Part shown: positions 44,842 through 56,357 of the stretch, one piece after another
Numbering within the stretch: position 1 is the first letter of the stretch
Layout of the letters: each line of letters opens with the position of its first letter
From: Parasponia andersonii
Taxonomy: Eukaryota > Streptophyta > Magnoliopsida > Rosales > Cannabaceae
Direction of reading: 5' to 3'
Length of the DNA stretch: 64,000 nucleotides
Assembly (NCBI GenBank): GCA_002914805.1
Contig: JXTB01000051.1
Coordinates: 53,952-117,951, forward strand
The notes under the pieces: model-generated
What the model saw: the letters and a program-made list of their open reading frames with translations, nothing else
The model's database searches: none
What the model was told of the DNA's origin: nothing
Position numbers and translations under genes: made by a program

Positions 44842-47800
44842 TGCTGGTGTTTATTGGAATAAATTTCCAAAAAATATTGTCATAAAGTCATTTTCAAAAA
44901 CACCATAGTTTTGTAAAATCAAGAAACGCAATAGAATTGGTCATTTAAAATTTTTCTTCATTTCTGATCGTGATCTAACATAAATTAACCCTTGATCTAG
45001 ACAAGAACAATACCCAGATTCGCTCCAGAATCTTCTTGTCTTCCTGTCTATTCTCGAAAGCTATTTGATTGATCCAGTGAGTAGTCACCTTCTTGATTCC
45101 TAACAAAGAGATCCACAGACGAACAAGAAGACAATCTTCTCGAAACAATTTCTTCGGGTTGACCAAAAACACCAAGGATGGAATCCCTAGGGTTGGCCGA
45201 TCTTCTGCTCTCCCTCTCTCTCTGTTATGCATGTGACACTCTCTTCTCAAGGGGGTGTTTCATGTGTAACACTTGTGTCTGGTTGCTAGAGAATTTTTCT
45301 CTTAACTATAGAGAAATTAGTAAACCCTAATGGGCTTATTGGGCTTGTTGGGCTCAATTGATCATCAAATGACTATTAGGCTTTAATTTGAGCTAGACAG
45401 GGGACTAAATGAATCCATAAAGCCCAAGCTCCAATGAACCATATACCTATTATCATAATTAACTCTTAATTATGATTGGTCCATTAATATTAGTGTAAAA
45501 ACCCAGAATATTTGAGGGTAATTTGGACATTTTACAAATTTTTCAAATATAATATTGTGGGTATTAAGTTGCAAAAGTTGTGCAGAGGGACTAAATTGTA
45601 AATTTTAGGGGGACTAGATTGATATAGATTTGAAATTTTGGGGACTTATGTACAATTTTTGAAAAATTGCACAGCCCATTCAAAACAAGCCACGTGGCCT
45701 GTTCACTCACTTCTCTCTCTCTCTCTCTTCTCCCCCGATTCCTTTCTCTTTTCTCTCATCTTTCTCGGCCGAAAGAAGCAGGGATGCCGCTAGCCGCCGC
45801 TGGCCACTGTCTGCCTGCGCCAGTGACTGGCATAGGTCCCCCGTGCTGCGCTAAAGCTCCGCCGCCTGCCACCGGTCGCCGCCACCGCCAGCATCACCAG
45901 AAATCACGAAGGAGGTCAAATCGGTTTTTTCGTCACCGGCGACGATTCCTGCAACTATTCGACCTCCAACTAGTCCCATTAGATTCATCTCGTCTCAAGG
46001 ATCATTAAGGTATATATATCTCAACCCCGTTTTGTCCGGATTGAAAGTTGCCATTTTTGGGCATTTCGAGTTTATGGTTGTAGAATTTGGTCCGGCCGTT
46101 GGGTTATGTTTTTGACCACATTTTTGGAATGCACTCAGAAAATGGAGAAGTTGGATATGTATATTGTGTGGTTTGGTGATCGGTACAAAAATCAAGATCG
46201 GACGATTGAGATTTTGTCTCATTTTGCATGCCACCGGTCTGGTGTGGGCCCAGACCAGAATTAGACAAATTATATGTCTAACATAGCTATTTTGGGTGCT
46301 AAGAATTCAGTGAAGAGGTCCATTTGCGGAATTAAAATTTCGGTGAGAAGTTGACTTTTCACAAGAGGACGATCTAGGGCTTGGAATTGGTTCCCAACCC
46401 TTCGGACAATCGTCACCGACACCTTAAGAACTCAATAGCGTGGTATCACTATTCCGGTGAGGTAGGGGTTTAATTACCTTCGTTTTATACCATTTTTGAG
46501 TTAAAACTTATTTTTCTGCAACATATAAGAATAAGTGTATTTTTAATGATTTGAATTATATATGATGTAATCTGGTTGTACGATATATACTGTACTACTC
46601 TAGGAATTTGCTGTGTACAAGTTATTTTAGGTATATCAAAAATAGGGCCGTTATGCTGCCCGTTTTTCTATAAAACCGTATTATGCATGTTTTACTGACA
46701 AACCAGATTACAGTAGTTTTTTCACTTCAATTCTGTATTGCATGTGTCATGGGATCATACATGAGCACTGTATTAGCATCGTGGGTTTTACAGTGTGATA
46801 TTGCGTGCGCCACTGTCGGTGAAAGTCTATAAACTCACGCGAGGTTTGTTCTTCTGATTACCTCCCCATTTGCCAAGTGTAGACAATTCGGTTGCTCCTC
46901 CAGGTTTGGTAGGTGACACACGGTTGTCCCCTCCAGGTATGGGCTTAGGTGTCAGGCAGGCTGTTAGGCATACTTAGTGCCATCGTCTTGGGTTTTCACA
47001 GATGAGAGGATGAGAGCTCATTGGTATGGGTTGATTTGTGTCATGTGCATATGGATTGATGGTTTTGATTACACTGTTTTATATATATGGGCTCCCGGCT
47101 TAGATTATATATATATATATATGCGTGTATATTTTGGATTTGAACTAATCATGCATGAGTTTTCCATTACTAAGCTATTTTTCTTCGAGGTAACTATTTT
47201 CCTATTGAATATTGTATGCTTACCCCCCTTTCTTCCCTTCCTCAGGTGGTGTTCAGTGCCATCTTGGAAATCAAGAGGAGTAAGAGGCTATCTTGACTGT
47301 AGTTCATTTCTTGGTAATACTAGAAGTCTATTGTTGTGGTGTTTGGACTATTTGGGGTTTTGTATTAGCATTGAGCCTAGATTACTATTTTCTATTTTGT
47401 CTGTAAACTTATGTATGCCATTCTAGGATTTAACTGGTTGTTGTAGATGATGATGATGCTTGAACTTATAATTGATTTTTCCTGTTTTTCGATTATTATT
47501 CGGTCTATGTTTAATGGTATATACGAACTTGGGAGTGGTTCACAGGATGAAATTCCAAATACTTTATCAAAATGGACCGTTTTATAAAAACTAGAACTTT
47601 TGACACTTTTCAAATAAATCAAGGAATATCCCATCTTTATGAAATTCCCTTTCTGCCACTGGCTCGAGTTTTGGGTCGTGACAATTAGGGCACACCACTA
47701 TAGGCCCAATATTGTACTATTGAACTAAATGTCATTTATCCATTTAGCATATACTATACCTATAGATATACCCGCAATGCAATACCGTTTTAGTAGGGTG

Positions 47801-48635
47801 AAATTACCATTTACTTCTCTAGTATATATTTACCTTTGAGTTGCCATTTTTCATCTAATGGATAATAGTTGACTATGGTATTTGTATCTGCTTATACCAA
47901 CACAGTCAAATTCACATAGTGAATACCAGGGCCCTAGTTTATATTATCCAAGTACTTGAAAAAAATACAAAGTGACATTATATGCATGGTGTCCATCATG
48001 AAAAATGTTCTACATATTTCATATACCTTATCTTCCAAGATACCGGAGTTCAAACCATAAATTGAACTAGTCCTTTAGTAACTCAAAAAGACAAAACACA
48101 TGAAAGTAAGTTCATTAATCACTAGGATTAAGGTCTTCTACAATAGTGCTAAATTAGTAAAATTAGAAATTTGAGTTACAACACTTAACCTCAAATTCTA
48201 ATTCACTAGGTTCTGTTCGATGCTATTATAACTTTCTTATAACACACTAGTATTTCTATCCAAAGACTCACTTCGATAATTAGAGACTTTAATAATTAAA
48301 TAGACAACACTACATTCTATAGCATAGTAAAGTATTCCATATTCAATATGTAGAATTCGAAAAATTTAATTTAGACATAATGAAATAAAGAATATAATGT
48401 CTCCCATATATGAACTCATCATATGAATAATTCTTTATTACTCATTTCATGTCTTGGAATCTTTTAGATGTTTGCATAAGATAAATATACACATCAAATG
48501 TATATCAACGGGACATAAATGAAATAGAAATTCATAACATGAAATTTATTAATAACAAATAGATACTAAATAATCCAATAAATATTGTTTATAATGTCTA
48601 AATAATAAACTACTTTATAGAACATTATTCCAACA
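44842..48635 (-). mobile_element. Solo LTR of the Copia-3 family, inserted antiparallel into the Copia-3 3' LTR
   Basis: On the plus strand it starts TGCTGGTGTTTATTGG (complement of the LTR end) and ends TATTCCAACA (complement of the LTR start), flanked by perfect ttata duplications (44837-44841, 48636-48640). Without the nested insertion it is about 1.6 kb, a full LTR. No internal element sequence remains, so it is a solo LTR formed by recombination between the two LTRs of a former element. Confidence 0.92.
45494..47683 (+). mobile_element. Chromovirus-like solo LTR nested in the antiparallel LTR
   Basis: 2,190 bases, TGTAAAAACCC to GGGTCGTGACA, with perfect attag duplications (45489-45493, 47684-47688). 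The related LTR at 49377-49400, read in complement, shows the empty site with a single attag. Same family as 7058-9341 (opposite orientation) and 1-191. A CT-rich block (45710-45770) precedes a GC-rich stretch with a 113-codon frame (45667-46008); this looks like a promoter/leader region and the frame has no recognised family. The ending resembles Tekay/Del-type LTRs that precede a Met primer site (inference). Confidence 0.9.
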
Positions 48636-51600
48636 TTATATTCTTTATTTCATTATGCCTAATTTAAATTATTTGCATTCTACATATTGAAGATGGAATA
48701 CTTTATAATGCCATAGAATGTAGTATTGTCTATTTGATTAATAAAGTCTCCGATTAAAGAATTGAGTCTTTAGATAGAAATACTAATGTGTTATAAGAAA
48801 GTTATAACGACATCTAATAGGACAAAGTGAACTAGAATTTAAGGTTAAATATCGTAACTCAAATTTCTAATTTCACTAATCTAGCACTATTGTAAAAAAT
48901 CTTAATCTTAGTGATTGACGAACTTACTTTCATGTGTTTTGTCTTTTTGAGTTATTAAAGAACTACAACTGATTTATAATTCAAACTCTGGTATCTTGAA
49001 AAATAAGGTATATGAAATGTGTAGAATATTTTTCATGATGAACGCCATACATATAATGTCACTTTGAGTTTTATCAAGTATTTGGATAATATAAACTACG
49101 GCCTCAGTATTCACTATGTTAATTTGACTATGTTGATATAAGTATATACAAACACCGTAGTCAAATATTATCTATTAGATAAAAAAATAGCAACTCAAAA
49201 GTAAATATATACTAGAGGGTAATATGGTAATTTTACCTTCCTAGTACGACATTACATTGCAGGTACGTCTATAAGTATAGTATAAACTATATGGATCGAG
49301 TTATTTATTTGATAATAAGCTTCACAAAAAATAAATGACATTTAGTCTGACAGTTCAATATTGGGCCTATATTGGTGTGCCCTAATATTAGTGGACAAGG
49401 TGATTATGGATAGATAGTCCATTAGAGCTTAGACTTTATAGATCCATCTAGTCCCCTATCTAGCTCAATTAAAGCCCGATAGTTAGTTAATGATTAGTTG
49501 AGCCCAGCAAGTCCAATAAGCCCATTAGGGTTTACTAATCTCTCTATAGTTAAGAGAAAAATAATCTCTCTATAGTTAAGAGAAAAATTCTCTAACTGCT
49601 AGTTGAAAGTATTACACGTGAAACACCCTTATGAAGAGAGTGTCACATGAAAAACAGAGAGAGGAAGAGTAGAGAAAAATTGGCCAGCACTAGGTGATTC
49701 ACCATCCTTGTTGCTTCGGCCGTCCTAAAGCAATCAGTTCGAGAAGATTGTCTTCTTATTCGTCTGCAGATCTCTTTGTTGGGAATCAAGAAGGTGACTA
49801 CTCACCGGATCAATCGATTAGCTTATGAGAACAGATGAGAAGATAAGAAAGTTGTAGAATGAATCTAGTTCGAGCGAAGGTTGTAGAGAAGTTTAGAGAA
49901 GGCTTACGACAAGAGTTAATTTATGTTAGATCACAACCCGAAATGTTTTGTAAAGAGAAAAGTTTTAAATGATCAATTTTGTTGTGTTTCTAGATTTTAC
50001 AAAACTAGATGTTTTTGAAAATTATTTTATAAAAATATTTTCCGGAATTTGATTCTAATTAATACTAGCGAAATTGCGATAATCACTGACTGAAACGTAC
50101 TTTTCATCAATATAATATGAACTTATTATATTAAGTATTTGAAATGCCAAATACTTTAATCAAAACACTAAAAATGTGCAACTTTATATTAAGTATTTGA
50201 AATGTCTTTCTCACATAGTTTATCTACAATTTTTGGCCTTTATCTTTAAGACTTTGAATTCACTATCCACAAATTAAAAACTAGAAATTATTGTAAGTTA
50301 CTTCTTTCAAATACTAGTCTACCTAAAATTTCTTAGATCATACACTTCTTAATACCTCTAAGTTTCCAATGTAACTCATATTATCATTTTTTACTTTCTC
50401 AAAAATATCTTTTACAGGTTTAGTATATCAATGATACCACAAATGTTTAAAAAAAAAAAACTCTCCACAAACAATATATTTCAAAAAATCAAATAACCTA
50501 CTAACCTTAGAAATACTAATCTACTTACATATTCTGCTACACAACTGCTTTGATCTTTTGTTTCATAACCAAAATTTCCCTTCATTTTTTTAACATTACC
50601 AAATGTAGCATAGTTCTAATAGTAAAATACTAAGTTTACTCAAAAATTTTATCTTATAATTATTCCAATTGTTTTTAAAATAAGTAATCATTATTTTGTT
50701 TGTGTAATCTAACACGAGTTTCTAGAGAAGAGTAGCATTAAACGTTATCAATATAAAGATCATTTTCTCTTATATGGTGGAACCTAAACCAAAGAGGTTC
50801 TTTACCTTACATACATTCTTTAAATTTTCTTAACTTGTAACCTTGACTAACTAAGTCTGAAGTCTGACAATTTTTTTACATGTTTGGCAAGCATATTAAT
50901 AGTAAAAGGTGCTTTTTTTTTTTTGGAAGTGGGTAAAAGCTCAACTTGATCATCATTAGATTTTGTTTAAAGAACAACTAGAGAAGACGGATTATGATGC
51001 AGAGATAAAATGATAACAAAGAAAGTACTTGTATGGTTAAAATGGTCATTATCTTCATGATTTCTGTCATATATGATCTTCTTTCTATCTCAGAACACTT
51101 TGTATTTTTCAAAAAAATAAAAATAAAAATTGCTCCTACTAAAAGTTCTACTATAGTTTGATATAGAGCATAACCTTTTCGATATTTAAAGGCCTTGTTA
51201 TAATGACTTAGTAGGAAAAATAGTGTATTTTGGTGTGGCAATATAATATCTATTTGGGAGATTTCCAAATTTTTGGAATTAACCCTTAAGCATGATATTG
51301 TGCTAATTAAGCATAAGATTAACAAGACCTAAGCTTGCTTACTCAAACTACAAGTAGCAAAAGAGAAATGACAGTGACCTAGGGAAACGACATACCATTA
51401 GGCTTAGACTACTTGTTTCTTAAGCTCCTCTATCTGAAGCCAAGCTACATGTCATGTGAGCCAACTACATGTCGTCTAGCCCTTTATGCAAGCTACGTGT
51501 AACTTGTGCACAAGCTGCCTAAGGGCGCTAGACAACTCTAGAAACCTCCAACTTGTGACCAAAGATCTTGTAGCTACAAGTAATTGTTGCCTAAGTTTTT

Positions 51601-51734
51601 CTACATTAAGCTAGCTTAAGCTAACAAGAGCTTGACACCTAGTCCTCTTATCTACCAAGATAAGCTAACTAATAGGCACTTGACACCTCATTTCCTTATA
51701 GTAGAATTCCCCTTATTGTATAAGGCATTCTATG

Positions 51735-51750
51735 CCTATAAATAGAGGGG
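51735..51750 (+). promoter_or_regulatory. TATA box, probable LTR promoter
   Basis: gcctataaatagaggg is a textbook plant TATA box. It lies about 1.9 kb before the gag relic on the same strand, as expected for an LTR promoter plus leader. Confidence 0.6.
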
Positions 51751-52043
51751 TAATGCAATCATTTGTAACCAAATGAGCATACACTATCCATAATACTGTC
51801 TTTCTTTTTTTTGCTTTCAATCGGTCTCTCTTCATCTCTCTCTCTCTTTATCGTTCGTTCATGCATCAAAGCCATCATCATCATTTTCCTTGCTTTATTC
51901 TCCAACGTTACCACCATCACCATCATTTTCCTTGCTTATTCTCCAACGTCACAACCCCTTGGCCCAACATCACTCGTTACTGCATCCTCATCATACTCTC
52001 GTTGATCTTTAGTTCATGACCAACTTATAGATAAGTTCTAACC

Positions 52044-52046
<3 letters not shown>

Positions 52047-52086
<40 letters not shown>
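52047..52086. repeat. TA microsatellite
   Basis: About twenty TA units in a row, the longest simple repeat in the window. Similar shorter TA runs occur at about 8766-8786, 13600-13618, 20773-20798 and 24764-24780. Confidence 0.97.
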
Positions 52087-52089
<3 letters not shown>

Positions 52090-52737
52090 TTGTTTGCATG
52101 TATCTTATTGTATCTTATTCATATGTGCCTAGCTCTTAGTTTACCTGTAATTAGCTCCTAGTTATCTTTATCTCATCTTTATGCATCTGAAAATATATGC
52201 ATATATACATGCTTATTTTCGTATGTCTATGCATGTGTAAAAGTTGATCAACAAGCCTTTGTAGTGTTGATATTTTCCTAAATACTTATATAGGCCTAGA
52301 TATTTTTGCATGTCTTTTTCCTAAGTCTCCACTTATTTATTTGCATATCCTAGGCCCAATAATTATTTTATATCCCTTTCTATCTCATAATTAGTTTTAT
52401 ATCACTTTCCTTACTAGTTTCTATTATCCTGTTACTTTTATGTTACCTTTTCTGTTAATTTATGCTACAGGTTTCCTTGCATCTAGCGCAGTTCAGTGAT
52501 TTGTAGGCCCCAAGCTATTCTCCTCGAACTCTGTTCTTGACTTGTGGTATAAGTTCGGGATTTTGTATTCTCTCATAGTCTCGCACTTATTTCTACTATT
52601 ATTATTGTTGTTATTATTATTATCTCTAGCTCCTTTATTTTATGTATTTAACCTCTAGTTGACATTATGGTCGGTTTATTCATATCCATCAACTAGATTC
52701 TTATATTATTACTACATCATTATATTATTGTCGATCT

Positions 52738-52984
52738 GTAAGCTAGTTATCCCTGCAACCACCTACATACAAGGACGTCGTGAAAAGTATCATTCTTTAT
52801 TGTGATCACCTATCAGGACTTCGATACGTAGTGTCATCGTTGTGATAATACTTACGTTATTATTATACTATTTTTATTATTATTATATTGTAAGTATGTT
52901 ATCCCTGTAACTGCTTATGTGGTAAAGATGTTGGAGGAAGTGTCATTTCCTATAGCAATCGCCCATCAGGACTTCGACACGTAG
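52738..52984. repeat. Two imperfect direct copies of about 95 bases
   Basis: 52738-52831 and 52890-52984 share gtaag...gttatccctg near the start and atcaggacttcga-acgtag at the end, separated by a TAT-rich spacer. Part of the leader-like stretch before the second gypsy gag. Confidence 0.8.
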
Positions 52985-53212
52985 ACAATGTTGTGATAAC
53001 TCTTACACCTGTATACTCTTCATAATCTAACCATACTTCCAATTATTCTTTACTTTGCTTTAATTAATCATAGTTCTTCTTAAATAATCAGAACACAAGG
53101 TCCAATCCCAAATATTAAAAGGTGAATCTGCTAGAGAGTAGCCAAAGGGAAACCAACATTTCTTCAAAGATTCGCAAGTGCATCTCATCACCTTATCCAT
53201 TTCATCTAGCAG

Positions 53213-53413
53213 TGTACCATTACTCTGCCCATTTCATTTCTCAAGCATCCCACAGTGTACCGTAACTCTACCAATTTCATTTTCAATACTTAATGGTGTG
53301 TCGTTACTCTGTTCGGCATATCGTTACTCTAGTCATTTCATTTTTTGATACTTGGCAGTGTGTCGTTACTTTATTCGGTGTACAATTATTCTATCCATCT
53401 CATTTCTTTTACA
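53213..53413. repeat. Degenerate minisatellite
   Basis: At least four units built on gtgtaccgttactctrcccatttcattt-like sequence (starts near 53213, 53254, 53298, 53359), with half-units between. A related short repeat (ttgttgaaattccattt) occurs at about 53507-53600. Confidence 0.8.
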
Positions 53414-53639
53414 CTATAATTCTGCCTATTTTGATTCTCGAAACTTGGCCTTTGCTTTTCCCTAAAAATCTCTTATTGCCAAAGTCCATTTTTCAAATAT
53501 GCTATTTCTTATTATTGAAATTCCATTTCATAAATATTCCTTTTTCTTGTTGTTGAAATTCCATTTCTTAGATACTTTTTTTCTTATTGTTGAAATTCCA
53601 TTCCTACAATATTATTATTAAGTTCCATCTTCTTTTTTC

Positions 53640-56357
53640 CAAAATAGATAGTAACAATAACATCCTCAACCACAACAATGGCCTGGCTAATTCACTCAAC
53701 GATCTTAGACAATCACAAAGGGAGATACAAGCATCTCATGCCCAAATCCTACAATGATTGACTGGAGAAAGAAGATCGAATGAAGTCGGATCTTCTACCC
53801 CAAACCTTGACCCAAGTGGCATTCCACATGTTACAAAGAACCAAAATTCTAATATACCTAGAGTTAGCAGAAGTACTGCCAATGCTACCTTCACCACACC
53901 AAGTGATATTGGCAATACTACTTCACCAAATTTTATTATCATGGACCAACTGTAAGAAATGTTCAAGTGTGAAGCTGAAAAAGCCCATAGAATTGTAGTA
54001 GCTGCAGAATTCCAACCTCTTTATCCTACTTGGATCACTTCAAAACCATATCCAAAGGACTATGTTAGCCCTTCATTCAAGAAGTTTAATGGCAAAAATG
54101 GTAATTCTAGAGAACATATCATTAGTTTCCTTAATGATCGTGGATTTTATGCCTCTGATCATGAGCTCTGTTTGAGAGAGTTTTCTATGTCTCTTACCGA
54201 TAGAACCTATTCATTGTTCATCAACCTACCACTTGGCAGTATTACCACTTGGGAAGAATTAGTGATAGTTTTCTATACTAAATTCTTTGTAGCATAATGT
54301 AACTTGGAGTTAGCCAATCTTACTACTCTAAAGTAGTGAGAAAATGAGTCTCTTTCTCACTTTGTATAGAGATTCAAAGAAATCACTCTTGATTTTAAGG
54401 AGTTGGTTTCTAAAAGAGGACTCATTCACATCTACATCAATGGGATGTTGATGCCATACTGAATCCAGATTGAAAATCATGTCATCACCAATTTTGCTAA
54501 CTTGATGTTTTGAGTTAACAATACTGAAACTTCTATATCCCAAATGTATGTGCCACTCTTATCCATATCCCTTCAAAAGCTATAATTAGAGCCATGCCTT
54601 ACAAGTGAAAAAGTATGATAGCTATGGTTGACCAATGCTGACAGCCAAGAAGAGACCAATAAAATCCACCGGCGATCCCATTTACCAATGAGCGAATTGA
54701 CATACCCGTTCAGACTTGGACAGAAGATGGAGATCTAATCTATCCACCCAATACTAGGTTATCAATGCCAGAACAATTAGCCAACCCATAATTTTGCCTA
54801 TTTTACAATAGAATCAACCATCCTACTTCTGAGTGTTACAAATTCAGAAGACATTATTTTGTCAAAGGTCAAAAAGGTTAAATACAACATGATAACAAAC
54901 AACAAAGAGCAAAAGTCAGCCCCTTTCCAAGACATAGAGGTGGCCAAGTGAGAATGTACATCATCGACGAGTGCTCGAAGATGAACCTAGCTCAGGAAAG
55001 TTCATCCAAAGAACAAGAAATAAATGACATGATGCATAATCTCACGAACTCTCAAGTGTTCAAAATTTTTTTTGATACTCTCGATTTCAATGATTAGGCA
55101 TGTCAAGAAGCCACTTCTATTTTATTCAAGATTTCCTAAAAAGTTTGGTTCACAATGTTGTGCCGTCAACCACGCAGTAAAGCAAACTGCCAAAAGAAGT
55201 GAAGATACAATCAATTTCTCTAGAAAAGATGCACTAGCCTCACATATGTTCCATAATAAACCATTCTATGTAAAGGCCAAGGTGAATGAACTGCTTCTCA
55301 AGCATGCCCTTATTGACAAGGGCTCTTCTGTCTACCTCATGCCATTAAATACTTTCAAAGCTGCTGATATCCTTGAAGATAAGTTAGTCCTTTAGATAAT
55401 ACCCTTGGTGACTTTTGCTTCCAACACCTTTAACACTAAGGGTTATGTCAATGTGGATTTACAAATTGGCTCCATCAGAGCATCTACTAAATTCTATGTC
55501 ATTGATGTGAGTATCCCTTATCACTTCTTGATTAGAAGACCTTGGCTCCATCAACATCATGCAGTATCATCTACATTTCACCAATATGTAAGGACCATCA
55601 AAGGTAAAAGGGAAATCATGGTTCTAGCCACCAATGTGTAAAGACTCCTTTTGAAAAGGAAGAAATTTTCTAGATGGAATACACCTTATATGAAGATCTC
55701 GCTAAAAATGTCAATATTACTAGGCCTCGTGGCATCAGTCTGGGCGATACAGCCAGTACACCTTTTGAGGGCATGGAGGTAGATCTAGTCACCCCCAAAA
55801 GGGTCTTACTCTGAAAAGACACCCTTCCTAATGGTCGAATTGCGTACGTTTTTGAAGGTGCAGTAATGCCAGCAATTGCCTCGCAAGTTCTCAAACAAAA
55901 TTTACTGAAAGGATAAAGACAATTCCTCTGACGCCTGACAAGCAACAAGATGAGCCTTCAAATGTGCAAGATGGACTGAAAAAGATTAACTTGGGAGTCG
56001 AAGCAGAGAGAAAACTAACTTTCATCTCTGCTAATTTAGATGTTAAATTTGAAGCTACTCTACTCTTACTCCGTAAAGAATATGGAGATATCTTCGCTTG
56101 GTCCTATGAAAATATGTCAGGGCTTAGTAGTAAGTTAATTACCTACAAACGTGCTACTAACTTAACTATTAAACCTGTTAGGCAAGTAGCCAGAAATTTC
56201 AATACTCACATCTAGCTTCAAATTCGGAAGGAAATCCAGGAGCTCCTCAACGTAGGATTCATCCGACCCTGTGTTCATCCTATTTTGTTAGCCAATATTA
56301 TTCGTGTTAAAAAAAAGAATGGCTAAATTTAAATTTTCATAAACTATGGTGATTTTA
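53640..56357 (+). pseudogene. Second gypsy element: gag, protease and start of RT
   Basis: A Gln/Asn-rich N-terminal stretch (NGLANSLNDLRQSQREIQAS, about 53677-53736) leads through a TGA into a gag frame; the best part is 53959-54297 (FKKFNGKNGNSREHIISFL, GSITTWEELVIVFYTKFF). A Cys/His segment near 54795-54850 may be a zinc knuckle relic. Protease: ALIDKGSSVYLMPLNTFKA at about 55306-55360, with Lys in the usual Thr place, and FLIRRPWLHQHHAV at about 55530. RT starts at about 55990-56100 (YGDIFAWSYENM) and reaches VGFIRPCVHPILLANIIRVK before stops and the insertion at 56358. Non-chromovirus gypsy by these motifs. Confidence 0.83.

Larger units (their letters stand above)
36924..50070 (+). mobile_element. 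Copia-3, dead Ty1/copia retrotransposon with invaded 3' LTR
   Basis: 5' LTR 36924-38570, Met-type primer site, long leader, gag, pol, polypurine tract, and a 3' LTR in two pieces (44600-44841 and 48641-50070). Without the nested insertions its length would be about 9.3 kb, close to Copia-2. A clear target duplication is not visible (left flank ends in an A run; right flank starts aaatt), and the left flank is part of an inverted repeat, so this locus has been rearranged. Confidence 0.92.
44600..50070 (+). repeat. Copia-3 3' LTR, in two pieces
   Basis: Piece 1 is 44600-44841 (opens TGTTGGAATAATGACC); piece 2 is 48641-50070 (ends AATACTAGCG where the 5' LTR ends AATACCAACA). Together about 1.67 kb, matching the 5' LTR. 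Between them lies the antiparallel LTR with its ttata duplications. In piece 2 a 26-base unit (aatctctctatagttaagag...) is duplicated in tandem at 49537-49588. Confidence 0.9.
50071..53639. other. Right flank of Copia-3 and probable 5' LTR/leader of the second gypsy element
   Basis: 50071-51300 is AT-rich with no supported gene. From about 51340 the composition changes and short words such as ctacatgtc recur, followed by a clear TATA box (51737-51744), C/T-rich sequence and a long leader with tandem repeats up to the gag relic. This fits a gypsy 5' LTR and leader, but without the 3' LTR in the window the LTR edges cannot be fixed. Confidence 0.5.

Noticed and set aside
46977-47426. 149-codon plus frame, hydrophobic
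   Set aside because: It lies inside a solo LTR, is not seen as a frame in the sister copy at 7058-9341, and resembles no family.
36919-50075. Target-site duplication for Copia-3
   Set aside because: The left flank is an A run within an inverted repeat and the right LTR end is mutated; the short A-rich match is not convincing.
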